Source: Pseudomonadota bacterium
Lineage (GTDB): Bacteria > Myxococcota_A > UBA796 > GCA-2862545
Assembly: GCA_947505245.1 (NCBI GenBank)
Contig: CANNIZ010000003.1
Location: 62,001 to 126,000 of the forward strand
DNA: 64,000 bases
Direction: 5' to 3'
Below are positions 18,465 to 28,020 of this stretch, piece after piece; positions within the stretch are counted from its first letter, which is position 1; each line of letters opens with the position of its first letter. Under the pieces are notes generated by a model that saw nothing but the letters and a program-made list of their open reading frames with translations, was not told the origin of the DNA and made no database searches. The position numbers were made by a program, and so were the translations under genes.

Positions 18465-19300
18465 TTCTCCTCCGAATTCATCGACAACGGAAACAGCTGC
18501 AGGTTGAGCTGCAACACCATGCCACGCGCATCGGCCGCCCCGTCGCACAATTCGAGCACGCGCTCTTGGAACCTGTCCAGTTCGCGCTTCAGCGTCGGCA
18601 ACATCTCGGCCGGGACCGCGACGGTGACGCCCAACAGGTGGCGATCCTTCGAGGGAAACGACAGCGACTCGCGCGCGCGCTCGATCATCGCGAGGTGGTA
18701 TTGCCGGGCGGCGAGCCCAGCCACCTCGTGGGGCGTCACCACGCTGGTCTCCGCTGGCGTGACCCTGCCGTCGGCACCGCGCGCGAGCATGCCGAGCTCG
18801 AAGAGCACGCGTAGCGCCTCGGCCGCCTGGGCCTCGGTGATGGGAGGACGCAGCACCGACGAGATCCAGGCTGGATCGGCCTGGAAATGCGCGCACGACG
18901 CGAGCTCGCGCACGGCCGGGTAGTACCAGCGCGCGAGATACTCGAGCAGGCCGCCTTCGAGCCGCTGGGCCTCGCGGAACCGTCGCGTGGAGCGCACCTG
19001 GGCGAGCGCGAGATCACGCGTATCGGCGTCTTCTGCGCATTGCATGCGGACGAGCGCCAGGAAGAACGCGGCCTCCTCGCCATCGAGCCCGAGCGCGTTC
19101 ACGAAGCCGTCGCTCGACTGCGGCGTGAGGTTCCGCTTGCCCTCGATCACCGCGAGCAGCGCGGAAGGCGACTTCTGATCGGCCTTGCGAGCGAAAAGGC
19201 GGTGACTGAAGCGCGGATTCTTCTCTTTCTTCGCGTCGAACCAGTCACGCAGGTAGGCGCGAAAATCCAGGTACGCAAACACCGATGGGAGGTCGGACAT
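18461..19300 (-). CDS. TIGR02147-family protein
   Basis: The 279-residue sequence carries the family's characteristic opening (FAYLDFRAYLRDWFDAKK, then FSHRLFARKADQKSPS) and the VIEGKRNLTPQS and LGLDGEEAAFF segments. The N-terminal part resembles an HTH, and the rest is helical. TIGR02147 proteins are multi-copy in Fibrobacter, Bdellovibrio and myxobacteria and are thought to be regulators, though their biochemistry is poorly known. The gene is translationally coupled to a downstream lipoprotein gene by a four-base overlap. A perfect inverted repeat lies ~50 bases upstream of the start and could be its own operator. Confidence 0.85.
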   Translation of the reverse strand: MSDLPSVFAYLDFRAYLRDWFDAKKEKNPRFSHRLFARKADQKSPSALLAVIEGKRNLTPQSSDGFVNALGLDGEEAAFFLALVRMQCAEDADTRDLALAQVRSTRRFREAQRLEGGLLEYLARWYYPAVRELASCAHFQADPAWISSVLRPPITEAQAAEALRVLFELGMLARGADGRVTPAETSVVTPHEVAGLAARQYHLAMIERARESLSFPSKDRHLLGVTVAVPAEMLPTLKRELDRFQERVLELCDGAADARGMVLQLNLQLFPLSMNSEEK

Positions 19301-19350
19301 GCCTCATCGTACCCGCGGCCTGCGCGAATCGTGGGGAGCGGGGCGCCAAG

Positions 19351-19371
19351 GTGTACCCGGGGGCGGTACAC
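19351..19371. promoter_or_regulatory. Inverted repeat upstream of the TIGR02147 gene
   Basis: GTGTACC and GGTACAC form perfect 7-bp arms around a 7-base GC-rich spacer, ~50 bases upstream of the TIGR02147 start and ~20 bases past the end of the neighbouring gene. The size fits a dimeric repressor operator; a weak terminator hairpin is the alternative. Confidence 0.4.
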
Positions 19372-19390
19372 ACCGACGCCGCTTTCGCGT

Positions 19391-20986
19391 TCACTCGGTC
19401 CAAACCGGGATGTGGTTGCTCTGCGCGAGATCCTGCCCCGGAAGCCAGAACGCGGGCCAGGTCGGGTCGTCCCCGGCCCGCGCGCGTTCGGGGTCAAAGC
19501 CGCTCACCCAGATCTGCGGGTTGCCACCGCCGAGGTGCCCATACGCGCGCCGACTCGCGAACGTGAGCCAGAGGACGTCGTCATCCGGCAGTGGCGCCCA
19601 GCGCGGCCAGGAGTTCGTCACCCCGCCCGTGCGGTTCGCCTTCACGAGCTCGATCGGGGGCCGCGCTCCGGCGCCATCCACCACCCACACCGCCGCGTCG
19701 GGATCGTCGTACGAGTCGCCGGTAGACACGTCGAACGCGATCCATTCGCCGTCCGGCGACCACGCCGGGTAGTACGCGATGAACGGGCTGGGCGGGTCGT
19801 AGATCGCGCGCTGGTTGCCGAAGGTCCCGTCGCCGAAGTGGTCCATGACCGCGATCTTCGCGTTGGCTCCGGCGAACCCCCAATCGGCCCACGCGCCGTC
19901 TTCCATACGTGTGAACGCGATCGTCGCCCCGTCCGGCGACCAGTCCGGCTGCGTCGCGTAGCCGTCGACCGGAACCTCCCACAGGAACGCGCCCGTGTGC
20001 GCGTCCCACAGCATCAGCGCGCCGTGCGAGGCGCCGAGCAGGAACCGCCCGTCCGGCGAGAACGTCGTAAAATTCGCGTACTGGTTGGCGTCGAACGCGA
20101 TCACATCTGAAAGGTCGGCGATGCGCTTCGCGCCCATGCGCTCGTTGCCGCCGTCGTACGTGAACGCGATCACGCCGTCCTTCGACACCGAGTGGCAGGC
20201 GACGCAGTGGCCCGTCTGCGTGGGCGTGAGGAAGTCCACCGCGGACTGCCCGTACGGCAGCTCCTTGATGCCCGACGCGGACGTGGACCAGTAAAGGATC
20301 GCGCCGTTCGCATCCATGCGGTTGACGTTGACCGTGATGGCCTGCGAGTGGACGGCCCCTCCAACGGACGCGGAGAGCTCGACGGCGACGCTGCCTCCCG
20401 CGTTCGTCGACACGATCAGCGGCCACACAACGATCTCGGCCGTCCACGACAGCTGGCGCGTGTAGATCGTGTAGTCCGTCACCGCCGACACGATGTGCAG
20501 CCGGTAGCCGCCGTCCGCCGCGACGTCGTTCCACTGGAACGCGAGCGAGGGCGTGTTCCGCGGGATGTTCACGCCGTCTTCCGGGTAGCTCCAAAGATCC
20601 GTGACGGGCGTCGACGCGACGTCGAACACGGAGGGATCGACGTCGTCACCGATCTTCACCTGCTCGAAGATGGACGTGAGCGTGGCCTCGCCGACGGCAT
20701 CGCCGAGCCGCGCCTTCACCCAGGTGACGCCGCCGTTCGTGGTGGACGCGGTGAACAGGCCGTCTTCGTCGAGCGCGCCGGTGGACTGGTTCGACAGCGT
20801 CCACTCCACCACCGGGAGCGCGATGTCGGTGCCATCATCCCCGACGCCGGTGGCGGTGAACTGCAGCGGGTCCGCGCCTGCGGGGCCGGTGTGCACGGTC
20901 GCCACGTCGGGCGTGACGCGGATCTCCGCGATGTTCGGCGCGTGACGCGAACCAGGACCACACGCGGTGAGCAACAGGAACCACAT
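19391..20986 (-). CDS. Lipoprotein with CxxCH haem motif and TolB-like (PD40) repeats
   Basis: MWFLLLTACG is a short lipoprotein signal. An Ig-like N-terminal region (EIRVTPDVATVHTG, bacterial Ig style) follows. Near residue 261 there is HCVACHSVS, a c-type haem-binding CxxCH. Beyond it come WD40-like PD40 segments of the TolB type (TTFSPDGRFLLGAS, PDWSPDGATIAFTR, PAWSPDGEWIAFDV). The combination, 531 residues long, suggests a periplasmic or outer-membrane protein with a beta-propeller and a covalently bound haem. It is divergent from the VWA lipoprotein gene, with only 17 bases between starts, so the two promoters overlap coding sequence. Confidence 0.8.
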   Translation of the reverse strand: MWFLLLTACGPGSRHAPNIAEIRVTPDVATVHTGPAGADPLQFTATGVGDDGTDIALPVVEWTLSNQSTGALDEDGLFTASTTNGGVTWVKARLGDAVGEATLTSIFEQVKIGDDVDPSVFDVASTPVTDLWSYPEDGVNIPRNTPSLAFQWNDVAADGGYRLHIVSAVTDYTIYTRQLSWTAEIVVWPLIVSTNAGGSVAVELSASVGGAVHSQAITVNVNRMDANGAILYWSTSASGIKELPYGQSAVDFLTPTQTGHCVACHSVSKDGVIAFTYDGGNERMGAKRIADLSDVIAFDANQYANFTTFSPDGRFLLGASHGALMLWDAHTGAFLWEVPVDGYATQPDWSPDGATIAFTRMEDGAWADWGFAGANAKIAVMDHFGDGTFGNQRAIYDPPSPFIAYYPAWSPDGEWIAFDVSTGDSYDDPDAAVWVVDGAGARPPIELVKANRTGGVTNSWPRWAPLPDDDVLWLTFASRRAYGHLGGGNPQIWVSGFDPERARAGDDPTWPAFWLPGQDLAQSNHIPVWTE

Positions 20987-21003
20987 CGGCGTATCCTACC
21001 GCC

Positions 21004-21906
21004 ATGGGCCGAAGCTTGCTGATCGGGCTGCTGCTGTCGGGGTGCTCCGAGTACGAGTACTCCGAGGTCACCGTGTCCGAGACGTTCGTTCAGGAAGACG
21101 TCGAGCTCGTCGCCGACGTGTTGTTCGTCGTCGACGACTCGGCGAGCATGTCGGAAGAGCAGAGCCAGCTCGCGGTGAATTTCGCCTCGTTCATGGGACT
21201 GCTCGGCGCGAGCACCGCGGACTTCCAGCTCGGCGTGATCTCGATGAGCGTCGACGGCGACGACGCCGGGCTGCTGCGCGGCGGCACGTACACGGCCGCC
21301 ACGCCCGACCTCGCCACCACCGCCGCGAACGCGTTCCGCGTCGGAACCCACGGCAATCGTGTGGAACACGGACTCGAGGCGGCAGCGCTCGCGCTGGACG
21401 GTCGCAACCCCGGCTTCCTGCGCGACGGCGCCGAGCTCGACATCGTGGTGCTGTCCGACGAAGACGACCAGTCACCAGGTCGCGTCGAGGACTGGCTCGG
21501 GCTGTACGAAGACGCCGTCGGGCGCCGAAACACGCACTTTCACGCGATCGTAGGCGACCTCCCCGCCGGGTGCGCCTCGCTCACGTCCGCCGCCGACCCC
21601 GGTCCCCGGTACATCGCCGCGAGCGTGAACACAGACGGCTTTCGCGAGTCGATCTGCTCCGCCGACTACGGCGAGGCGCTCGCGCACTCGGGGCTCGACC
21701 TCGCAGGTGTACGCGACACGTTCGTGCTCGCCGACTACCCGGACCCCGAGACGCTCACGGTCACCGTCGACGACGCGGTCGTGGAGGCGTGGTCCTACGC
21801 CCCGGGCCTGAACGCGGTGGTGTTCGCGGCGGACGCCGTCCCCGCGCCAGGTTCGCGCATCACGATCGCGTACCGGCGAATCGCCGAAACGGAAGCGCCG
21901 GCGTAG
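21004..21906 (+). CDS. VWA-domain lipoprotein
   Basis: The N-terminus LLIGLLLSGCSEYEYS is a lipoprotein signal. The VWA fold follows, with the metal-ion-dependent adhesion site motif VVDDSASMS (DxSxS) at about residues 40-48, a central LDGRNPGF turn and DIVVLSDEDDQSP as the later acidic strand. About 80 C-terminal residues form a separate beta-rich piece (LTVTVDDAVVEAWSY). It is likely a surface-exposed adhesion or assembly protein. It begins 17 bases from the divergent haem/TolB-like gene, so the two may be regulated together. Confidence 0.85.
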   Translation: MGRSLLIGLLLSGCSEYEYSEVTVSETFVQEDVELVADVLFVVDDSASMSEEQSQLAVNFASFMGLLGASTADFQLGVISMSVDGDDAGLLRGGTYTAATPDLATTAANAFRVGTHGNRVEHGLEAAALALDGRNPGFLRDGAELDIVVLSDEDDQSPGRVEDWLGLYEDAVGRRNTHFHAIVGDLPAGCASLTSAADPGPRYIAASVNTDGFRESICSADYGEALAHSGLDLAGVRDTFVLADYPDPETLTVTVDDAVVEAWSYAPGLNAVVFAADAVPAPGSRITIAYRRIAETEAPA

Positions 21907-21910
21907 CCGA

Positions 21911-22570
21911 TCAACGCGCGATGTAGTCGGGGTGCGACAGCGCGTAGTTCGCCTGCTTCGGCATCATCGGGCGCACCTTCTCGCCGAAGCCGCGATCCTG
22001 CACCAACAATTCGCCCACCTTGTTCACGAACAGGAACCGGGGGATGTTTCGCGAGTCGCCGAGGATCGCCTGTTGCGTTGTCTGATCGGCGACGAGCAGC
22101 GGCGCCTTCAGGCCCGCGTCGTCCATCGCCTTCTGCTCGATCAGGCGCTCGGTCTCTTTGTCGTCGATCGACAACACGACGATCGCGAGGTCCGGGTGCT
22201 CGTTCTCGAGCTCCGCGAGCGTCGGGAGGCTCGCGCGACAGGGGCCACACCAGGACGCCGTGAACGCGATCAACGCGGCCTGGTGGGTGCCCGTCCCGGT
22301 CGGCGAGACGTAGTCGTAAAGCCGCCACGTCCCCTCACCTTTCACGCGCGGGAGCGTGAAGTCCGCGAGGATGTCACCGTTCGTGAGCCCGTCAGGGCCC
22401 GCCTTTGCGGGCGCGGGGATCGGGACCGACGCGACCTCCACGGGGGGTGCGACCACCGTTCCACCGGCAGCCACGGGCGCAGCCGCCGCTGGGGTGGGCG
22501 CGACAGGTGCCGCGTCCGACGACGAGCTGCAGGCCGCGAGAAACAACAGCGACATCTCGACAGGGCGCAT
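21911..22570 (-). CDS. TlpA-type thioredoxin-fold lipoprotein
   Basis: The N-terminus (MSLLFLAACSSSS) is a lipoprotein signal, followed by an Ala/Pro/Val linker. The thioredoxin fold starts near residue 68 (DFTLPRVKGEGTW) and has the redox motif WCGPC with Cys108 and Cys111. The strand VVLSIDD, the cis-Pro region RNIPRFLFV and a C-terminal GF complete the AhpC/TSA-TlpA pattern. It probably acts as a membrane-tethered periplasmic disulfide reductant, for example in cytochrome c maturation. That would suit the CxxCH proteins in this window, though the link is inferred. Confidence 0.88.
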   Translation of the reverse strand: MRPVEMSLLFLAACSSSSDAAPVAPTPAAAAPVAAGGTVVAPPVEVASVPIPAPAKAGPDGLTNGDILADFTLPRVKGEGTWRLYDYVSPTGTGTHQAALIAFTASWCGPCRASLPTLAELENEHPDLAIVVLSIDDKETERLIEQKAMDDAGLKAPLLVADQTTQQAILGDSRNIPRFLFVNKVGELLVQDRGFGEKVRPMMPKQANYALSHPDYIAR

Positions 22571-22602
22571 CCCCTCATCATAACCCGGTGTATTGTGCCC
22601 GG

Positions 22603-25600
22603 ATGCGCATCGCGCTCCCGCTCGTGTTGTTGCTGGCCTGCGCGCCCGACCGGGACGCCGACGGCGTGCGCGCCTCCGCCGACTGCGATGACGTCGACGC
22701 CGACATCGGCGCGGCGTCCGTCTGGTACGCGGACGCAGACGCGGACGGGCACGGTGGCGTCACGGCCGGCGACCCCGCCTGTACACGCCCCGACGGGTTC
22801 GTGCGCCTGTCGGACGACTGCGACGACGCCATCGCCGGCGTGAACCCCGAGTCCGACGAGTCGTGCAACGGGCGCGACGACGACTGCGACGGCCTCGTCG
22901 ATGAAGGCGGCGCCGAGCGCGTCCTGTACACCGACGTCGACGGCGACAGCTATGGCGACCCGGGCGAGGCGACCCTGGGCTGCGCCGCCACGGAGGGCTT
23001 GTCGGCCAACGCGTTCGACTGCGACGACCACGCTGCGGCAGTGCATCCCGCGGGCGTCGAGACCTGCAACGGCGTGGACGACGACTGTGACGGCCTCGTA
23101 GACGACTCCGCGACCGACGCGGTGGTGTGGTTCGCAGACCTCGACCACGACGGCGCAGGCGACCCGCGCGACGCGCTCACCGCGTGCGTCGCGCCCGACG
23201 ACTTCGTCGAGAGCGCCGGCGACTGCGACGACGGCGACGACGCGATCGGGCCGACGGCGGACGAGCGCTGTGACGGCCGCGACGACGACTGCGACGGGGC
23301 GATCGACGAAGACGCGGTGGACGGGGCGCCGGCGTGGCGCGATCGCGACGGCGACGGCTTCGGCGACAGCTCGAGCCCGGCGATCGGCTGCGAGGTGCCT
23401 GCGGGCCACGTGCCCAACAACGCCGACTGCGATGACAGAGACGCCGCCATCAGCCCGCGCACGCCCTGGTACGTCGATGCGGATGTGGACGGTTTTGGCG
23501 CCGGGTCCGCGCTCGAGTCGTGCGTGCGACCCGGGAGCCGGGTTCGGGTCGCGCGCGATTGCGACGACGCCGACAAGGCCGTCCACCCCGGAGCCGGCGA
23601 GACCTGCGACGACCGCGACAACGACTGCGACGGCGTGACCGACGGCGAAGCGGCGGCGGACGCGGTGCGATGGTACCTCGACGCCGACCGGGACGGCTAC
23701 GGCGATCCCCGCGCCTCGGGGCGCTCCTGCTTGTCGCCCGACGGGTTCGTCGTAGACGCGTCGGACTGCGACGACACCGATCCCGTCGTCGGGCCCGGGC
23801 ACGCCGAGGTGTGCGACGGCCAGGACAACGACTGCGACGGCAAGATCGACGCCGCCGATCCAGACCTGTCCGGCGTCCCCACCTGGTACATCGACGCCGA
23901 CAAGGACGGCCACGGCACGCCGATCGGCGGCATCACGACCTGCGCGCCGCCGAACGACCGCGTGCTGCTCGGCGACGACTGCGACGACCACGACGACCAC
24001 GTGCGACCGGGCGCGGCCGAGGTCTGCAACACCGTCGACGACGACTGCGACGGCTTCATCGACAAGGCCGACCCCGGCTACGCGGGCGACGCGACGTTCT
24101 TCGCCGACGTGGACGGTGACGGCTGGGGGACCGCGCTCGTCACCCGGACCGGCTGCGACCCGCTCCCTGGCTGGTCCGTCGACGCCGGCGACTGCGACGA
24201 CGCGGCCGCGAGCATCCACCCCGACGCTGTCGAGGTGTGCGGGAACTTCATCGACGACGATTGCGACGGCGGGCCTGGGAGCTGCGTCCTTCCGCCCGTG
24301 ATCGACCTCGGCGCCGGCGCCGAGCTCCCCGGCTGGCGGGGCTCGGCGAGCTACGAGCAGCTTGGCGAGTCGATCGTCGGGGTCGGCGACCTCGACGGCG
24401 ACGGGCTCGCAGACCTGATCGTCGGCGCGCCGGACGCGGTCCGGCCGGCCGGGCAGATCGGCGGGGTGTACGTCCTGTCGAGCGCCACCGCGGCCTCACC
24501 GCCCCGAAACGCCGACCCGTCGCTCGCGTTCCTGCGCGGCGAGAAGTCCTACGACTATGCGGGTCGCTCGGTCGGTGTCACCGGCGATCTCACCGGAGAC
24601 GGCGTCCCCGAGCTGCTCGTCGGCGCCACGGGCTACGACGCCGGCACCAAGAGCGACGCGGGCGCCGCTTACGTCGTGAGCGGCGCGAGCCGCGGCGGCA
24701 CCGCGCTGTCGTCGGCCTACGCGCGCCTTTACGGCGAGAACACCTCCGACGCTGCGGGCTACGCCGTCGCAGGGGCCGGCGACGTCGACGGGGACGGCGC
24801 ACCCGACATCATCGTCGGGGCGGCCCAGGCGGACGACGCCGGCAGCAACAGCGGCGCCGCGTACGTGCTCCTCGCGCCTGCCCCGGGGAGCCGCTCGTTG
24901 TCGACTTCGTACGCGAAGCTCACCGGCGCCACCGACAGCGACTTCGCGGGATGCGACGTCGGTGGTGGGGGCGACTTCGACGGCGACGGCCTGTCCGACC
25001 TGATCGTCGGCGCATACAACGCCGAAGGCAGCTCGCGCGGCGCGGCGTACGTCGTCACCGACCCGCCGTCGGGCACGTCGAGCCTCGCGTCGGCGCACCT
25101 CAAGCTGATCGGGGCCGCGCAGAACGCGAGGACCGGCGAGGCGGTGGCGTTCGCGGGCGACGTGAACGGCGACGGCCTCTCGGACGTGTTGGTCGGCGCC
25201 TACGACGAAGACAGCGCCTACCTCGTGTTCGGCGGCCGCTCGGGCTCGCTCAACCTGCGGCTCGCCGATGTCTGGTACTACGGTCCGGACTTCAGCGAGG
25301 CCGGAAAAGACGTCGCACCCGCGGGCGACATCGACAACGACGGCCTGCTCGACGTGGTCATCGGCGCGCCGAACGCGGGAGACACGCAGTACTCCTACGA
25401 CGGCTGGGCGTTCGTGGTGCTCGACGCGGGGCGGGCGCCCACGGTCGACCTCGCGACAGACGCGGACGTCCGCGTCATGGCAGCGACGAGCTACGACGAG
25501 CTTGGGACGACCGTAGCCGGGATCGGGGACGCTGACGGCGACGGACTCGACGACGTCGCGATCGGGGCGTTTGGCTGGAACAACGGCCCGACGTACGACC

Positions 25601-25638
25601 TGGGCGCCGTGTTCCTGCTGCACGGGAAGGGGCCCTGA
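22603..25638 (+). CDS. MopE-like multi-motif protein with FG-GAP repeats, lipoprotein
   Basis: This is a 1011-residue secreted protein. The signal is [15 protein letters not shown]. Residues ~20-565 hold a run of Asp/Cys-rich MopE-type putative metal-binding repeats: short DCDD units alternate with seven C[NDG]xxDDDCDGxxDE-type motifs (e.g. [30 protein letters not shown]). The last ~430 residues contain seven FG-GAP/integrin-type repeats (e.g. [38 protein letters not shown]), which predict a calcium-binding beta-propeller. MopE homologues bind copper or calcium; here adhesion or surface-layer roles are equally possible. It is divergent from the TlpA-like gene, with 32 bases between starts. 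Confidence 0.88.
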   Translation: MRIALPLVLLLACAPDRDADGVRASADCDDVDADIGAASVWYADADADGHGGVTAGDPACTRPDGFVRLSDDCDDAIAGVNPESDESCNGRDDDCDGLVDEGGAERVLYTDVDGDSYGDPGEATLGCAATEGLSANAFDCDDHAAAVHPAGVETCNGVDDDCDGLVDDSATDAVVWFADLDHDGAGDPRDALTACVAPDDFVESAGDCDDGDDAIGPTADERCDGRDDDCDGAIDEDAVDGAPAWRDRDGDGFGDSSSPAIGCEVPAGHVPNNADCDDRDAAISPRTPWYVDADVDGFGAGSALESCVRPGSRVRVARDCDDADKAVHPGAGETCDDRDNDCDGVTDGEAAADAVRWYLDADRDGYGDPRASGRSCLSPDGFVVDASDCDDTDPVVGPGHAEVCDGQDNDCDGKIDAADPDLSGVPTWYIDADKDGHGTPIGGITTCAPPNDRVLLGDDCDDHDDHVRPGAAEVCNTVDDDCDGFIDKADPGYAGDATFFADVDGDGWGTALVTRTGCDPLPGWSVDAGDCDDAAASIHPDAVEVCGNFIDDDCDGGPGSCVLPPVIDLGAGAELPGWRGSASYEQLGESIVGVGDLDGDGLADLIVGAPDAVRPAGQIGGVYVLSSATAASPPRNADPSLAFLRGEKSYDYAGRSVGVTGDLTGDGVPELLVGATGYDAGTKSDAGAAYVVSGASRGGTALSSAYARLYGENTSDAAGYAVAGAGDVDGDGAPDIIVGAAQADDAGSNSGAAYVLLAPAPGSRSLSTSYAKLTGATDSDFAGCDVGGGGDFDGDGLSDLIVGAYNAEGSSRGAAYVVTDPPSGTSSLASAHLKLIGAAQNARTGEAVAFAGDVNGDGLSDVLVGAYDEDSAYLVFGGRSGSLNLRLADVWYYGPDFSEAGKDVAPAGDIDNDGLLDVVIGAPNAGDTQYSYDGWAFVVLDAGRAPTVDLATDADVRVMAATSYDELGTTVAGIGDADGDGLDDVAIGAFGWNNGPTYDLGAVFLLHGKGP

Positions 25639-25669
25639 GTTAAACGTGCGCACCATTAAAGGAGTCCCC

Positions 25670-26089
25670 GTGGCCATTGAGCGCACCCTCTCGATCATCA
25701 AACCCGACGCGACCAAGAAGGGCGTCATCGGAAAGATCATCGCCCGCTTCGAAGAGGAGGGCCTGCGCATCGCGGCCGTCCGCAAGACGCACCTGTCGCT
25801 CCGCGAGGCCCAGGGCTTCTACGCCGTGCACAGCGCGCGCGGCTTCTTCGGCGAGCTCACCGAGTTCATGTCGAGCGGCCCCTGCGTCGTGATCGTGCTC
25901 GAAGGCGAGAACGCGGTGCTCAAGAACCGCGACATCATGGGCGCCACGAACCCGGCGAACGCGGCCCCGAACACGCTCCGCAAGCTGTACGCCGACAACG
26001 TCGGTGAGAACGCGGTGCACGGCTCGGACAGCTTGGAGAACGCGAAGAACGAGATCGCGTACTTCTTCCGCGAGACCGAGCTCCACTAG
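25670..26089 (+). CDS. ndk: Nucleoside-diphosphate kinase
   Basis: NDK transfers a phosphate between nucleoside triphosphates and diphosphates through a phosphohistidine. The 139-residue protein begins [15 protein letters not shown] and has the phosphoacceptor His117 in NAVHGSDS, the family signature. GTG is the start: it follows GGAG at a good distance and gives the normal family N-terminus, while an upstream frame would overlap the MopE-like gene. A strong hairpin follows the stop. Confidence 0.97.
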   Translation: MAIERTLSIIKPDATKKGVIGKIIARFEEEGLRIAAVRKTHLSLREAQGFYAVHSARGFFGELTEFMSSGPCVVIVLEGENAVLKNRDIMGATNPANAAPNTLRKLYADNVGENAVHGSDSLENAKNEIAYFFRETELH

Positions 26090-26105
26090 ACTGGGATTGC
26101 AGCGC

Positions 26106-26131
26106 TGCGGCGACTTTTACAGGTCGCCGCA
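26106..26131 (+). terminator. Hairpin downstream of ndk
   Basis: TGCGGCGAC and GTCGCCGCA form perfect 9-bp arms around an 8-base loop, 16 bases past the ndk stop. No U-run follows, so it is either a Rho-assisted terminator or an mRNA-stabilising hairpin. It overlaps the possible coding remnant described in the next entry. Confidence 0.5.
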
Positions 26132-26158
26132 GATCGGCTCGACGCCGTCGTTTGTCAG
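26117..26158 (-). pseudogene. Possible 3'-end remnant related to the lipoprotein gene at 28021-28812
   Basis: On the minus strand the last 13 codons before TAA read LTNDGVEPICGDL. They resemble the C-terminus (LADWDDGTETICADL) of the lipoprotein whose stop is at 28021. The DNA matches at about 27 of 35 positions (26117-26151 against 28021-28055 on the plus strand). An in-frame TAG lies just upstream, so this is at most a remnant. The two copies bracket the ATPase/Toprim-like pair. The similarity is short and could be a shared C-terminal motif rather than a duplication. Confidence 0.3.
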
Positions 26159-26259
26159 CTATGAACTTGACAATATGGCGCGGCTCCGAAGGGCGCGTGG
26201 GCGACGGATTTCGATTGCGGCCGTGTAGACTGGCGGCCTGATGAACACCGAGGCTCCCC

Positions 26260-27414
26260 ATGGACCGCATCACCCGCATCCGCATCACCAACGTGAAGTC
26301 CATCGAGGACGCCGTGTTCGATCTTGCGCCGGTGACCGTGCTCGTCGGCGAGAACGGGTCCGGCAAGAGCACCGTGATCGAGGTCCTGTCGCTGCTCGCT
26401 CACGCGCCGCATCGGGATCTGTTCACCGCGTACTACCCGATCTACGGCGGAGCCGCGGCGCTGGCCCGCAATCCGCAAGAGATGATCGGCGTCGAGGTGC
26501 AGATCGAGGGGGACGGCGAACCGATCCACTACAAGTTGCGCATCGGCAACGACGGCCTGCGCGAAGCGATCCTCGTCGGCGGGGCGAGCTGGATCGTTCG
26601 TGAGCCCGGCGAGTACGTGATGGACGGGAAGCGGGAGGCGACGACCGGGTCGTCATGGTCGATGATCCACCGCCTGCGTGGCCATCCGGACGCACGAGCT
26701 CGGCGGTTTGTAGCCGCGTTCGAACGCCTCGAGGTTCATGTCGGCTGGGACGTCCTGGCCTCCTGGGCAGGGGCCTCAGTGCCACGTCCGGTCCCTCTCC
26801 GCATGCCACAACTTGTTCAACCCGTCGATCAGCTGCACATCCAGGGCGGGAACCTGACGACGGCTTGGCACGCGCTGCGGAACGAGTACGGCGCGGAGCA
26901 CTGGGCGAATACGATGGACCTCGTCCGCATCGGTCTCGGCGATCACGTCGAGGACGTGATGTCGCGAGCGGCGGGAGATGGCTACGCGTCCATGAGCTTG
27001 AAGCTTCGCGGTCGCGAGGCCAACATCCCCGCGCGCGGTCTCTCGGATGGGCAGCTGGCCTGGCTCGCGTTCGTTGGCCTGGTGCGCCTACCGAGCAGCG
27101 GCGGGACGCTCGTGTTGGACGAACCCGAGCTCCACTTGCATCCGCAGCTCGTCGCGCGCGTTGTCGACCTCCTCGAGACGCACTCAGCGCAGCGGTCGGT
27201 CCTGATCGCCACACACTCCGATCGTTTGCTTGACTGCTTGCGACAGCCCTCCGACAGCGTCGTCGTCTGCGCCCTCGATGACCTCCAGCGCACCGTCACC
27301 CGGAGACTGGACCGAAACGCACTGGCAAGCTGGATGCGGCGGTATGCAGGATTCGGATCCATCCGAAGCGCGGGACATGAGGATTCGGTCATTGCGTCGG
27401 AGCCGACGTCGTGA
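26260..27414 (+). CDS. AAA/ABC-type ATPase (OLD/RecF/AAA_21-like), candidate defence ATPase
   Basis: The 384-residue SMC/RecF-like ATPase has Walker A GENGSGKST (residues 30-38) after the typical IRITNVKSIED first strand. The ABC signature is LSDGQL near 261, Walker B is TLVLDEPELHLHPQ near 283-296, and ATHSDRLLD is a switch His near 317. This layout is shared by the AAA_21/AAA_15 ATPases of OLD-family systems, AbiL/RloA and PARIS. The GTG of the next gene overlaps its stop by four bases (GTGA), so the two are made together. There is no signal or membrane segment. A defence function is inferred from the architecture and the partner gene, not demonstrated. Confidence 0.85.
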   Translation: MDRITRIRITNVKSIEDAVFDLAPVTVLVGENGSGKSTVIEVLSLLAHAPHRDLFTAYYPIYGGAAALARNPQEMIGVEVQIEGDGEPIHYKLRIGNDGLREAILVGGASWIVREPGEYVMDGKREATTGSSWSMIHRLRGHPDARARRFVAAFERLEVHVGWDVLASWAGASVPRPVPLRMPQLVQPVDQLHIQGGNLTTAWHALRNEYGAEHWANTMDLVRIGLGDHVEDVMSRAAGDGYASMSLKLRGREANIPARGLSDGQLAWLAFVGLVRLPSSGGTLVLDEPELHLHPQLVARVVDLLETHSAQRSVLIATHSDRLLDCLRQPSDSVVVCALDDLQRTVTRRLDRNALASWMRRYAGFGSIRSAGHEDSVIASEPTS

Positions 27415-27968
27415 ATCGTTCTGTCATCGTCCTGTGGGAAGACAAGCTCGGTCGGCGGAGGGATTTCGGCCCTGATCGGCTCCTGAAGGCCTGCGTCGGC
27501 GACGCTTTGGATCGCAGCTGGGCGACCATCGCCCACGTGTCGTCGCGCCCCATGAACGGCTCAGGCAACGTCGTGCGTTCCCTGCGCCAGGACCATGAAG
27601 ACCTCACGCGGGGAGGGGCGCTCCTGATCGCGGTCTTGGATGCCGATCAGGCCTGGCGCGCCGTTGGATGCAAGCGGGACGCGACAGATGCAGAGCTGGT
27701 GACGGCGATCTTCCCCGGCGGAACGCCAACCGACGTGCACGTCCTGATCCTTCGCGAAAACCTCGAGACGGTTCGCGACCAGCTGATCCGTTGCGCCGAG
27801 CAGAATGGACAACCCATCGCCGCGCACCATCGCGAGAAGTCCCTGAACGCCCGTGACGAGCTGTTTGGCAGGAGCCTCGGGTGGACCGCGTCTGTGCGGC
27901 GGTGCCTGGTCGACAGCGTCCCGGCCTTTGCCGCGCTCGTCGCCCTCGTTGCAGAGGTCGTTCGTTGA
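27411..27968 (+). CDS. Toprim-like small partner of the ATPase (RloB/DUF4276-like candidate)
   Basis: The 185-residue protein is coupled to the upstream ATPase by GTGA overlap. It has an acidic pattern like a compact Toprim fold. The first strand VIVLWEDKLG ends in Glu10, a later strand LLIAVLDADQ places Asp77-x-Asp79, and another strand follows (VHVLILRENLE). Such E...DxD patterns are seen in RloB, DUF4276 and AriB (DUF4435) partners of AAA ATPases in anti-phage systems, where the ATPase controls a nuclease-like effector. Overall similarity is too low to name the subfamily. It could instead be an unrelated regulatory subunit. Confidence 0.6.
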   Translation: MNRSVIVLWEDKLGRRRDFGPDRLLKACVGDALDRSWATIAHVSSRPMNGSGNVVRSLRQDHEDLTRGGALLIAVLDADQAWRAVGCKRDATDAELVTAIFPGGTPTDVHVLILRENLETVRDQLIRCAEQNGQPIAAHHREKSLNARDELFGRSLGWTASVRRCLVDSVPAFAALVALVAEVVR

Positions 27969-28020
27969 GCGAAACGCCCCCGCTCGTCAACAAGCTCCCC
28001 GCTCGCGGCATCGGCGACGA

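Noticed and set aside
22342-24219. 625-codon minus-strand frame opposite the MopE-like gene
   Set aside because: Val/Ala/Asp/Arg repeats are the complement of the DCDD motifs; not a protein.
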